From Trichostrongylus colubriformis (Eukaryota > Nematoda > Chromadorea > Rhabditida > Trichostrongylidae), in the NCBI GenBank assembly GCA_963978905.1, contig OZ022256.1, positions 8,663,501 through 8,727,500 on the forward strand: a DNA stretch of 64,000 nt, read 5' to 3'. The notes below the pieces were generated by a model. That model was given only the letters and a program-made list of their open reading frames with translations. It was not told the origin of the DNA and searched no databases. Made by a program: the position numbers and the translations under genes. This document shows positions 25,503 to 36,040 of the stretch, one piece after another (the first letter of the stretch is position 1; each line of letters begins with the position of its first letter).

Positions 25503-25845
25503 TAGAAATAATTAATAGAAATACTTGTAAAAAAGTCTATTTTCAGACGTAAATATAACCTTAATTTCACTGAATTAGAGAGTGTGATCGTTTGCGCCCT
25601 GGAATTACAATCTATTCACTTATTTTGAGGCTTAAAACTTCCTTCAATGTACGTAATTGACGTCAAAAGCTTCGGTAAAAATAGCGAAAACAATAAGATG
25701 CGTTCAAATTCAATGCAATTCATAGACTTCAATCATATGTTGTATTTAATGTCACTAAATATGATCGTTCGGTCTTCTACTAAATACGAAGGTAGAGGCA
25801 GTATGTAGAATACTTGTAAAAAAAAATAAAACGCCAAAAACTTAC

Positions 25846-26385
25846 ATAAGTACATGGGTAAAACCATTTTACTTTCCTTGCTGGACCAGTTCTTTAATAC
25901 AGCTAATCGGCTGGGGAATCCATCAGAGTCACGTGGATCTGTGATGTGTAGCGTCGTGCACACTGCGTAGGACGTCCATTTGTGGACGGAACAGATTTCG
26001 CGCTGCAGTACTAACGTTGGGCTTTTAGAAATAGCGGAACCCGCCTCCGAAAACAAGTCCGGCTTTCTTTTAGAGATAAGATTTTGCGCTTCCTTTTGCA
26101 GATAAATTATCATGTACTCGTCGTGCGTAGAACTGAAAAAAACGATTTTCGCGATGATCGAAATAGCGCATTGGCTAAAGACGCCGTGAAGCAAATTACT
26201 GGATCAGTGCTAGTGTGCACGCACTTTTTCGTTGCCTCGGGAAGAGTCCGAATCGTTGAAATTTTAGCCCTTTCCGCAAGCTCATGCACGTCGCTATGAA
26301 TGGTGACCATCTTCATCAGTGGCTCTTGAATTCCCAACAACAGGGAAAAGCATGGCGCATTTATCGGAGTACTTTTCTATGACCC
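25846..26385 (-). CDS. Candidate two-exon gene fragment, family not recognised
   Basis: On the minus strand an open segment of about 26385-26225 ends at AAAAA|GTGCGT in phase 2. An exon at 26132-25846 begins after TTTTTTCAG in the matching phase and ends at TTAT|GTAAGT, a strong donor. The predicted product contains HSDVHELAERAKISTI in the first part, then a Lys-rich helix (LQKEAQNLISKRK) and LHITDPRDSDGFPSRL. The join requires a 92-base intron, ordinary for this genome. I do not recognise the protein, and neither a start nor a stop exon is assigned. Confidence 0.4.
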
Positions 26386-26390
26386 CAAAA

Positions 26391-27630
26391 TCCCATTATC
26401 TCCTTGAACTTTTCTAATCTTGAAGTTGTCATGACTGAGAATACTTTTTTTCCAGCTCAGTGGACTACCAAATCGCTGCTCGAGCGGATCGTAATTGTTT
26501 TTTCTCGCCAATTGGTTGTGTGTTCCTTTATGGTAACAAAAAGACACGCGCACTACGTCATCAAGAAGCGAACGACGTTTGGTCGAGGTGACGTATGCCT
26601 CATTAGTTAGCTGCCGATGTATTGTGTACAGAAATGTTCAAAAGGGTGTTCATACGATCTCATCGTCGTAATTGTTTGTCCATTTTATAGAAAGATGAAT
26701 AAATGTTTGAAAAATGGAACCTTTGTACCTAGAAATTGCACTTTTTCGAAAACTGAATCGTAGCTGAAAGGCTTATGAGAAGGAGACGCTGCATTACTTG
26801 CCTATTGTTCCATACCTTATATCCCTTCTCAGTGATCAAGGAAAGAGATTGTACTTGATACAAGACCACTACATCTCAGCTACAGTAATCTCCGCCTAGT
26901 CGCTAGCCCGCGTTCCTTCAGCTCTCTGATAAAGGCCTGTTCAGAGAGCTGTCCAAGAAATTCTGAAGAGCAGAGTTGTGTAACGAAACGTGCTAACTGG
27001 AATTGGAAAGGAGTTTTGGTGAGGTGGCAACAATGGCAACTTCACTTTCGCTTGGGGTTACTGTAGCCAAGAGCATGGTCTGTACCGCATATGTTCTTGC
27101 AAGATAGTAAGGAAATTATCGAATAAGGTTATTTGCTGCTTCTTTTGAGCGTTTGAACAAAGAGCAACACGGCCCACCGATGAGGTGGGAAGATGGCCTG
27201 CCCGGGCCCAAACCCCACTGGCCCTCCGACACCGCACCTTTAGACGAACATGCTGGTTGCTAGGCAAGTTAAACCCTAAACGCTTTTTCAAGCCGACCAG
27301 TCTACGAGCCTTTCATTTCCTGTCACTGAACAACTAGTTGAAACGGTCAGATGGTCACAGGGTCTATGGCGGGATGTCATATGAATAGCACGGTCAGGTT
27401 TGTTATTAATACTATTTATTATTATGATTATTACTAATATTAGTATCCAGTGCTGAATGCATGCCTTAAACTCGCTAGATGTGATTTGTACGGCTTCGTG
27501 GTGTAAGCAAGAATGCCATACCCTTCGTTTTCTGTCCTTGGAAACACCAATTTTGCTCCATATTGCTGCATGAGACGCGAAACATTCTTCGCGCCAAAAA
27601 TCTCCAAAGCAGACTCTATGGCTACTTGTA
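26391..27630. other. Intergenic DNA, nothing supported
   Basis: There is an acceptor-like polypyrimidine tract and a small open exon on the plus strand near 26454-26490, but no partner exon. No repeat with defined ends was seen. Confidence 0.35.
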
Positions 27631-27921
27631 TTAGGTTCCCAAAAGTATTGTAGGATTTTTTTCGGTCATCACTTTTTATTATTTTTTCTTCCAACAAACA
27701 ACAATTAGGCAACATCGTATTCACTATCGTTATCGACAACACCCTGCCACCTCATAGGTAGATCGATGATTCCCTCCTCCCAGAACTTTGGGTTCTGGGA
27801 GTCGAAGTCAGCGATCGCCTTTGCAAGCATGTCATAATCAGCGAATTTTCTCTTGGCCAGGAAGGATGGGTAAGGTGATGGTGAGAAGGGGCAATGTCTG
27901 AAGAGTATGGCGGGTGGGTCA
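27631..27921 (-). mobile_element. Truncated mariner (copy F, bandit-like family)
   Basis: It starts with the family terminal repeat TTAGGTTCCCAAAAGTATTG after TA. It carries the 3' portion of the transposase on the minus strand, through the block matching TLHTLPLL/APSDYHL of copies A and B. The third catalytic position reads PSHHHL, so the aspartate is histidine. Similarity stops near 27921, where unrelated sequence begins, and no second terminus is present. A short piece ending CCCGGTGTCTTTGA at 27996-28024 matches the right end of TTAA family I. Confidence 0.8.
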
Positions 27922-28119
27922 GATTCGGACTCGACGTTTTGGTGAGGCGTCGTGTGTGTAATGTCACAAACTGCAGACCACCGTAACATACCGTAGGCCA
28001 AAATGCTCTCTCCCGGTGTCTTTGAGAGTCTGCTTAGATGAAATCGACATCATTCCCGTAATCCATGGCTGAGCGCTTGTGAAAAACCATTCATGTTTTG
28101 GAAAGGTAGTGTTGCTTAA

Positions 28120-28531
28120 AGGTAACGTGCACGGAGAAATGAGTTTCTCTATTACCCAAATATCTATATTGTATTTGCATAATTAAGGCAGCGTGCAAAG
28201 TTTCACGCGAAAAAAGTGAAAGTCCGGCTTAGATACAGCTTTTCGAAGTTGTGGCCGAGGGGAGGAGACCTCAGAGTGAATGCCCACCCCGTCGTCCGCC
28301 GCAGTCGGAGAAGCACAGTGGGAACAGAAAGTTACGTTAACAGCCTCACTTTTCGTCTCGAACCACGGCGGACCACAGGGCGGTCCCGCCTCTTGGCAAC
28401 CACTTTGAAGAGCTGTATTTTAGGCGGAATTTCACTTTTCCCGCGCGAAACTTCGCATGTGGCCTTTATCAGGCAAATACAACATAAATATATGGGTAAC
28501 AGAGAATCTCATTTTTCTGTGCACGATTCCT
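28120..28531. mobile_element. TTAA-flanked MITE, family II (best copy)
   Basis: TTAA lies at 28116-28119 and 28532-28535. The ends are AGGTAACGTGCACGGAGAAA on the left and TTTTTCTGTGCACGATTCCT on the right. Inside, long inverted subterminal arms follow: TTACCCAAATATCTATATTG on the left against CAACATAAATATATGGGTAA on the right, and GCAAAGTTTCACGCG against CGCGAAACTTCGC. The GC-rich core is shared with the copies at 16837 and 10026. The 412-bp element has no transposase. Confidence 0.85.
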
Positions 28532-29058
28532 TTAAGTGTACAGAGCAGTAGTGATAACAGAAAAACATGACGCGTTACCATTCTTCGCAGGAAAACCTCA
28601 TATACAGGGTCGAGCTCTAAACGCGTTAATAAAAAGTTTTCGGAAAACGAGGTTTCCATCCAGACTGATGATACGACCCTCACCTTTTCTCCAACACGGA
28701 GTATGATCCCCTCTCCTGAACATTACGCAACGCGTGCTCGACACTGCTCAAAGACTTTGCTAATCACCGACACCTTTACATCTTCGTGTAATACCTTCTT
28801 TATCCTTCCAACAAATTTCGAAAAGCATGACGCTGATGCCCATCCTCAGATCGGTGCCCATACTGTTGTCGTAAATGAGATGAGTGTCGATTCATGATCG
28901 TGGCAACCACCGCAACCTATGGGATACGCGTGCCCATAGTATTGCGTCGCGAAAAATGGTACGCTGTAATCGACATAGTGCCAAATATGGATTCGAATTC
29001 AAATTTGTAGGCTCCACAATCAACATACTGTAGTATGGTTCGGTCGAGCGTATTATAA
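28532..29058. other. Intergenic DNA with remnant of a larger foldback
   Basis: The last 90 bases (about 28968-29050: ATTCGAATTCAAATT, then GGTTCGGTCGAGCG) resemble one arm of the foldback at 54749-55161. This suggests a related element was cut here by the MITE at 29059. No gene seen. Confidence 0.4.
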
Positions 29059-29302
29059 GACCGCGTTCATACTTGGTGCCGGCGGCAGGGCGTAGCCGCG
29101 TTTCTCTGCACTCCGCCTGTACCCTCCCTCGTTGTCTGCATCGACTTTGCACCTCAACCATGCCACTTTGGCTCGCTCCCTGTGAACGCAACCACTGCTT
29201 GCTGGCACGCTTAAAGGGAGCATGTTGCCAATGCCGCCGTAGTTGGCGGCAGGCACATGATTTTGTCGTCGTCGCCCCGGTACTGCAAAGTATGAATGTG
29301 CC
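29059..29302. mobile_element. CGTTCATAC-family MITE (Harbinger-like)
   Basis: The left end GACCGCGTTCATACTTGGTG is paired with the right end GCAAAGTATGAATGTGCC, followed by TTA. The core of 244 bp is GC-rich and unrelated to the cores of other family members. ORFs across it on both strands reflect its composition. Confidence 0.65.
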
Positions 29303-30215
29303 TTATCAGATGGTGATGGAAAGCAACATCTCTGTCCTTCGCGGCAAACAAATTCCCACGGAGTTATAAGTGGGGTACAAAAGAAGCTAACGCTGAGGCC
29401 GTGTTCTTGTCAAAATCGATCCTCGCCACTACGATTCAATGATTCATGTCTTGTTTCATTTTCACATTTGACCGAAATTGAACCAAATGCATAGGTAAAA
29501 TCTCGCCGATGAAGATTTATTGTTGATCTCAAAATGAATAAAATAAAACACTCGAGAATTTTCAGTGAACAAATACAGCACCGGTATAGCATCACCGCGT
29601 AACAGGTGGAATATTCGACATATCACTCAAAGTGAACATAAAATGCTCAATGAGAAACAACCAGCTGTTTTTGAGGAAAATGACCATGAGTCTAAACGCG
29701 AAAACGAGCATAAGAGCACTATAAAGCTGCGGGAATAGAACACGATTTATGAACACACACGGCAGTTGTTTGTACTTTGTAACAAAATGAACAAGCGTTG
29801 AAAATTTGTCCAGAAAATCACATTATCGCACAAACATCTTTCACGTCGGCATTTCTTGTTTTTGTGACCACCGCATGACATAAGTGTTCGACACTCTGAA
29901 AACCTACTCTTTGGATTAGGTCATCAAGCAGGAGTATGAACGAAGGTTTACATAATAAATGGAAGGAAAGTGAAAAATAAAGCGATAAGTAGCGTAGGAA
30001 ACTTTGCTGCTGATCAAGGCGCGATTGTATCTTGCAACCCTGTTAGGAAATTGAGCAATCCTGACATCGTGGAAACGTAAAATCGCAATATCGCATTCGT
30101 CCCGACCCGTGGGACAGGCGGAGCGGTCTCCAGCACCGTAAGTTGACCGTTACATCCTGCCATCAAACCCACAGCACGGTACGTTGTACCACCTCAGTGC
30201 CATAATGACAACCCC
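29303..30215. other. Intergenic DNA, nothing supported
   Basis: AT-rich; no ORF with motifs and no defined repeats. Confidence 0.4.
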
Positions 30216-30542
30216 CTATGCGATGCAGCGTTGCGAGTTGCGAAATCGCACCATGTCAGAATTGCAAAACGACTGGGTCGTTGTATCCTCATTCATCAAA
30301 ACTGCAAGTGAATTGCAAATTGTTCGTAAGATACAAGTGCGTCCTTGAGTGAGGATTATCACAGAATGTTTGCAAATTAAATCGCCGTTAACCCTCACCT
30401 TTAGAACACTCCCATCTTGCACTAACAGATTTGTTTCCAAATATGTAGCACGTATGTTGCGAGCCGTCTTCTCTCCCATTTCACGGGTCACGTATCTTTG
30501 TGAGATTCCATCGATGACATTTGCGAGCAGGACACAAGGTTT
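30216..30542 (-). CDS. Candidate exons of an unrecognised gene
   Basis: The minus-strand exon 30542-30399 is flanked by CCCCTCAG and by AAG|GTGAGG. It is exactly 48 codons in phase 0, with protein-like content (KPCVLLANVIDGISQRY at its start, YLETNLLVQDGSVLK at its end). A second open piece, 30301-30216, follows ATTCACTTGCAG and runs to a TAG. It starts in a phase that does not fit the first exon, so either another exon lies between or one of the two is wrong. The product is unknown. Confidence 0.38.
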   Translation of the reverse strand, partial: KPCVLLANVIDGISQRYVTREMGEKTARNIRATYLETNLLVQDGSVLKVRVNGDLICKHSVIILTQGRTCILRTICNSLAVLMNEDTTTQSFCNSDMVRFRNSQRCIA

Positions 30543-30727
30543 CTGAGGGGTTTTAATGAACAATGCATAGTTCTCCACGATTTAAATCACCATTTAGTAG
30601 AAATTTACATGCATTAGATATAAGATGGTGAACTTAATATAAGACCTAAAGTAAATGATACATTTTAAAATGCATTTTCGAAATTTCTGAGGCTTATCAA
30701 ACTATAATGGGAACTCAGGGAGATCGG

Positions 30728-30999
30728 ATGTGTGCAGATAGGACAGCGAATCGCTTCGCGGCGTCCCGCTCGCGGCGCCATCAGTACGAGCCGTTGGGAA
30801 TTCCGCTCAAGTCCAATGAGCTGGTACCGTGAGGGACCTTTGAAGATTGCAAGTTGAATGCTTCGGGAGTTTACCTACCTTTAAAGGTCCTTCACGGTAC
30901 CAGCTCATTGCGTTTTGAGCGGAATTCCAAACGACTCGTACTTGCCGCGCTGCTCGCCGCGGGAGGTCGCGCAATTCGCTGTCATATCTGCACACAACC
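30728..30999. mobile_element. Mutator-like foldback element, 11-bp target duplication
   Basis: Almost the entire 272 bp is an imperfect palindrome. The left arm runs from ATGTGTGCAGATAGGACAGC through CGCGGCG, TCAGTACGAG and GGTACCGTGA; the right arm repeats these inverted back to GCTGTCATATCTGCACACAA. The 11-bp word AGGGAGATCGG occurs directly at 30717-30727 and 31000-31010. A direct duplication of this length fits a Mutator-type transposase. It shares internal sequence with the element at 608-832, including CAGTACGAG and AATTCCGCTCAAG. Confidence 0.8.
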
Positions 31000-31010
31000 A
31001 GGGAGATCGG

Positions 31011-31687
31011 GTCCCTTCTCACTCCAACTACCATTACTAGTTTAATCGATTCAATGGTAATCCTTTCGATTCTAATGGCGGATGCTACTATGACTCATTG
31101 TAAACATTAAAAGGCCAGTGAACCGCAAACAGTTGGGGTTGAGTTTGGAGAAGAGTTAAAAGCAATTAAATGAGTGCTAGAGAATATTTGTATGCAACTA
31201 AATAGTCCTACAATAGAGAAAAGTGGCCGCCACACCAGTTGTATTCCGCCTTGCAAGTAAATCCTCATGGCTGATTTAGGTTGTAAGGAAAGTTTTGGCC
31301 GGTTTTTGAAATTTCAACTTCGAGAGATCATAACTTGGCTCAGAAAGCATCTTTTCTCACAGAAAGAGCACCATTAGATTCGCTACACTCTTGGCAACAC
31401 TATGCATACCTACATATCTCAATTTGATAAAGGGTTAATAATTTATATTGCGCGAAATGAAAAAAAGTCGACTCCGAATCGCCACTATTTCTAAACACTC
31501 TACTGAAGGTGCTGGCCGAATGTTTTGGGAAGTGGGGCATAGTTAGCGCTAGATCTGATGAACATAATATACGAGTAAGGGCCTTACCCTGCAACTGCTT
31601 CAATTAGTGGAAGAAATTTGTGAAGAATGGCTTGCGCATGACTGCCGTGAGGGGTCCCGCGGCACCCATTTTTTGGATTTTTCCAAA
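31011..31687. other. Intergenic DNA, nothing supported
   Basis: A 67-codon minus ORF at 31400-31603 has no motif or splice support. Confidence 0.4.
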
Positions 31688-32050
31688 TCAAGGCCACTTG
31701 AGGTGGTCAGCTAAGGGTGCTTGTTGAGGGCCAACAGTTGTGGATATCCCCTGTAAATATGGACGCTCATCGCCTTCTGCCGTTTTAGTTGAAGAGATTT
31801 GATCAATTGAAAATCCAAGCAGCTCGTTCTCATTTCTGCACTTCTGAAACCAGAGACAATGTGTTCCATCCAGTGATTCACCCCCTCCTCTTGCAGTATT
31901 TACATTTGTGGTCACCTCCGCTGGGACTCGACTAAACACGAACTCTTGAAGTGAAGTCATCTTAAAAGTGCTATTTTCGCAGCACTTTAAAATTTCCCTA
32001 ATAATTCGAAAACCTTGTGGCATTCCAAATAAAACATATATTCTGGAAGA
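31688..32050 (-). CDS. Candidate coding exon, family not recognised
   Basis: The minus strand is open for about 120 codons to a TGA at 31688. The reading has even, protein-like composition (MTSLQEFVFSRVPAEVTTN early, FSIDQISSTKTAEGDERPYL late). An in-frame 60-base piece running from GTAAAT to TTTCAG within it could be spliced out without changing phase. An acceptor may lie at CCACAAG near 32013. No known domain is visible, and the stop may mark the 3' end of a gene. Confidence 0.35.
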   Translation of the reverse strand, partial: SSRIYVLFGMPQGFRIIREILKCCENSTFKMTSLQEFVFSRVPAEVTTNVNTARGGGESLDGTHCLWFQKCRNENELLGFSIDQISSTKTAEGDERPYLQGISTTVGPQQAPLADHLKWP

Positions 32051-34325
32051 GCTACTTTTTGCCTATCTAACGAGCCCAATATGTCAGCTGATTCATGTTG
32101 ACGCGCTCTGATATTTAAACTTACCTTGTGAACGCGAAAAAGCGGCCAGAACTTTCCTTACAACCTAATAGCAAGGCGCAGTAAAAAAACATTCCGCGAT
32201 GAACTGCGACTTTTAACCAAATGTGGATCTATTGCACCAATTCCTCTGTGCAGGGCAATCATCAAAATCGCAATGGAAATGGAAAGGTCGTAGCCTTGAA
32301 TTACTGCTTTCCATCTAAAAGGATCAGCAAGGGGAGGCTACTCAATTGTCTACCAACACCAATAAACAAGTTCAAAAAGGAACTGGGGCGGAAAAAAGGT
32401 GAAAAACAGTGAATGACGATCGCAAATCCAAGCTTGCAAAACATGTCGAGAAAGCAATCTCGAATCGCAGATAAGAATCCCTCCTTTACCATTGTAATCA
32501 ACAGATGTAAAAGCATCTGCTCAGATCCCGCAGCGACCTAGCTGCTACGCGTTTTGAAAAAAAATGTAAAGATGAAGAAAAAGATCTATCACTTTGACGC
32601 AAAGCACAGTTCAATAGCGAGGGTATCATCAAAATGGCAGAAGGATAAAAAAAGGCTGCAGAAACTTATAGAAAATTATTGTGATCTTTGTTATGTCACA
32701 TGAAGCTTTGAAAATAACTGTTTGGAATACCTTGCATCAGATTTTCTGCACAGATGCTTTTCCTAAGTGAAAAATAACCTGACCTAGTTCAGCGCCTAAT
32801 ACCTTTCAGAATTACAGAATGAATGAGAGAAATCTCAGTTTAGATAGACCGCTTCAAAACACTACTGAAAAGTAAAAAAATACCCGAGTTTCGCTAACGG
32901 CAACCAGCTGACGATGTATCGACATGGCAGCCAAGAGGCTGGCAGAATCCGAACATGAATAAACTAATATTGCAGCGTCGGCTGCACGCATATACGACGT
33001 ATGTGCAATCGAGTGATCGTCCTAAAATGGATAAGAAAGCTTAAGTGTTATCGTCTGAATTACTACAAACTACGGAAGAACAATTTCTACCTCAAGTTCG
33101 GTGTCGATAAGATCTATGATAACGGTCCGATGACGAGTCTCTACAGTCTGAAAATACAAATTTGCTCATTTTGTTCCGAGTAGGATTAGCGGCACGGATA
33201 ACAAAATGGGCAACATTACACAAATAGAACAAAATAACATACTATGCTTGTCATATGTGCAAATCTATATTCGGAAAAGTTATTTTTTCCACCTAGGCGC
33301 ATTCTTTCTGAAAGTCCCAGTGGGGCGATTCCGTGTCGCCCTTCGCATGACAGTGTTGCGTTGTCAAGCTGGAAAAAATTCCTGCATTGTTTAGAATCTA
33401 CGCCTATAAAAAGACGATCCACATATGCAAAATGGTTCTTGTGAAAGCTCTAATAACTGAAACAAAACTATTCCCAAAACTATAAAAGAGTATAAAGTAA
33501 AACTCAAAAAATTCATTGCAATAGCTAAAACAAAAAATAAATGGACAAACAAAAGTTTGCTTCAATAAGGCCGCATTCTCACCATGGAAACTACCGAAAC
33601 TTCGTTTCCATCGCGAGGAGTGATATTGTATGGTTGACCCAACGACTCCCATTAATCGCGAGATCGTACAAGCGTAAACGCTTCCGCATGAAGTACGCGA
33701 CGCGTTCTCCTAATTTTGCTTCTGACGAGTGGTACAGAGCAACTTCGAAGAGGGATAACAAAATTGAAGGCCCAATGAGTTTGCAACGCTACGGCAGTCT
33801 CACACATCACATTGGAAAGCGCAAATCTGCGATTTCAGAAAAAATCGCAAGTTCGCAAGGTATAAGCGCGGCGTGGCTTATGCAGGTGGCCTGGTTAACA
33901 ACCCACCAGAGAGGTTTTCCCGACACCTCGCCCTCCAAAAACAACAATAGCTATTTCTTCGCCTGGATGAATCCTTTCAAATGTTCGTCCGAATCCAGCG
34001 TACACACAAAGTGGACCACAAGACGACTGTTCATTTTTGTCGCTGCCACGGCCTGGATGAACTGAAATTTCATTAATAGGTCACTGAAAGCAGCGACTCT
34101 TTGTTTTCTTAATCGCATATGGCCTAGCTACTTCAAAGAGTATCAGTATTCATTGCTCCTAGATAATGTGTAGGAAATCTGCATACATACATTTAAAATT
34201 CTACAACTCCTTGGCTTACAGTTCTTACTGCTGGAGCAGCTTACCTTTTCGCAGCCTAAAAGGAAAGAAGCGCTTCCATTTGAATTTCTTCGTCTTCGTA
34301 GTATCTGAACAAAACACTATGCGTA
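32051..34325. other. Intergenic DNA with a 174-codon ORF judged spurious
   Basis: The plus ORF 33541-34065 is the longest frame here but is rich in Ser, Arg, Lys and Trp without any domain. An ORF of that length is expected about once by chance in a window this size. No repeat with defined ends was seen. Confidence 0.35.
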
Positions 34326-34479
34326 CTATACCAGTGAAAATGCTTCAATAAAGCAACCTCCATTAGTGGCCACTGAGGAATCTGTTGCTGTCAATACTGG
34401 TTCCTCGTAGACGTGTGAATCCCGTTGGTTTTCTTCCATAAAACCATTGTTCACTGATGACCCTAAAAAGTCACTCTCA
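34326..34479 (-). CDS. Candidate terminal exon, unrecognised gene
   Basis: After the acceptor ATTACCGTCAG the minus strand reads an open stretch of 50 codons to a TAG at 34326. It has acidic, polar composition (ESDFLGSSVNNGFMEENQRD at its start) typical of a cytoplasmic tail. It starts in phase 2. It could be the last exon of the RING-finger gene whose exons lie to the right, since both are on the minus strand and the mariner at 34685 would then be intronic, but I cannot prove the join. Confidence 0.4.
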
Positions 34480-34684
34480 CTGACGGTAATATTTACTTGC
34501 ATAACAGTGAACAAAAACCTTGCACTTCCATTCTGTGACGCCTGTTAACTGATTTGCGAATGGCACAAATACTTCGACGGAGTAATGAAGCTCGCTAAAT
34601 ATTGGAGAACGACAAAGTGAGGACCGATGAAGCATAAGATTGAAGTAATTGCAGCAGTATTTAACTGAATTTGTGGTTCTTGTA

Positions 34685-35537
34685 TTAGGTTGGACGGGAA
34701 GTTCTGGGACACTTTTTGTTTTTTCCTGTAGAAACCTGTAAAGCTTCGGGAGCATTTGGTAGTGGGGGGTATATGAAGCGTCTGAAAAGGGCTTCTGAAT
34801 AGCACATTCATATTCTCTACGGCTTCAACTAGCAGTGAATTTACGGCAATTTCGCGAAAGGTGCGAAATTCACGAACACCGCCTCGGTTCCTCAGCATGC
34901 GAGGCCACTAACAAAATTAACCAGTCGATGGACCCAGGTACTGTCTCTCATATGGCGGCAGCCCGATGGCTCGATCGGCTCAAATTGGAACAGGAAAATA
35001 TTCAAAAAATTGCATTGAGAAAAAAACTTTTTTTTTTGAAAATTTTCAAAAAAATAGAAAACTGTTACCATCCAACACGACAGCCACTGCCGATCTCTAC
35101 TGCAGGCAATTGGACACCGGAGCGCCAAAACTTACCGGAAAAATGGACCAAGACCTCTTCCTCCACGATAACGCTCACCCACATGTGGCAAAGTTGGCGT
35201 GTCAAAGGATCCAGGACCTCGGCTGGACGACGCTTCCCCACCCACCATATTCCCCGGACATGTCCCCAACTGACTACCACCTATTCCGGTCGTTGAGCCA
35301 CTTCCTTGACGGGCGACAGTTCAAAGATGACGACGATCTCAAGAGCGGGCTCCAGAACTTCTTTGACCAGAAGTCTCCCGAATTCTACCGGAAGGGTATC
35401 TACGATCTTCCTGAGCGTTGGCAGTACATTGTAGATCACGATGGTGCATACTTTGGTGACTGAAGTTACATGTGAGTAAAATTAAAATAAATTGAATTTT
35501 TCTCACAAGGTGTCCCAGAACTTCCCGTCCAACCTAA
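34685..35537 (+). mobile_element. Defective mariner element (copy C, second family)
   Basis: The ends are TTAGGTTGGACGGGAAGTTC and its complement ending CCTAA, flanked by TA at 34683 and 35538. At 853 bp it lacks much of the 5' half. The plus frame to 35463 keeps the C-terminal catalytic part: LYCRQLD, then FLHDNAHPHVAK with the second catalytic aspartate, then SPDMSPTDYHLF with the third, then the usual C-terminal YDLPERWQ-type block. The first catalytic block (WxxD) is gone, and the N-terminal remnant is in another frame. The intact C-terminal half shows this copy decayed less than the bandit-like ones. Confidence 0.9.
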
Positions 35538-36040
35538 TAAATTTCCCAGTATCGCATGCTATGCATCTTCTGTTTGAATTATGCGGGATTCTGAATTTTC
35601 CTGGCAATATTGTCCCATTTCTATGATTACCTATCAAGGTGCATATGTTCAATCCTGAAAATGATCTGTAAAATAGCTCAGCGCGGTTGCAAATAACCCA
35701 CGAGGCGGCAGTGGTTATGAGTATATTGGAGCGCAATTAGGTTCTACCGTATCACGCGAGTTTGTAAAAGTTGAGCCATCGACGGTGTTCTTAAGAAGTG
35801 ATAGTAACAGCAACAGCATTCTTTACCTTTCAGTGTTCACCTCGATGTGGAATGAATCAAACTACGAACCTTAAATGGACTCATGAGTGCTATGTTGGGA
35901 TCCTCTGAGCTATTAGCAGACGACATATGAACATCGCGACCTATAAAGAAGCATAAAATGAAGAGCTACTGGACTGCGGATTTTATTCACCATAATAATA
36001 TACAATAACTTTCAAGTATTAGCTCGAAGAGGTGTGATAC
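35538..36040 (-). other. Probable intron DNA of the RING gene
   Basis: A minus ORF of 77 codons (35503-35736) runs into the mariner terminal repeat. Its interior has candidate acceptors (TTGCCAG, ATTTTACAG), but I cannot choose among them. Confidence 0.3.

Noticed and set aside
33541..34065. 174-codon plus-strand ORF
   Set aside because: No domain, no splice context, and ORFs of this length are expected about once by chance in such a window.
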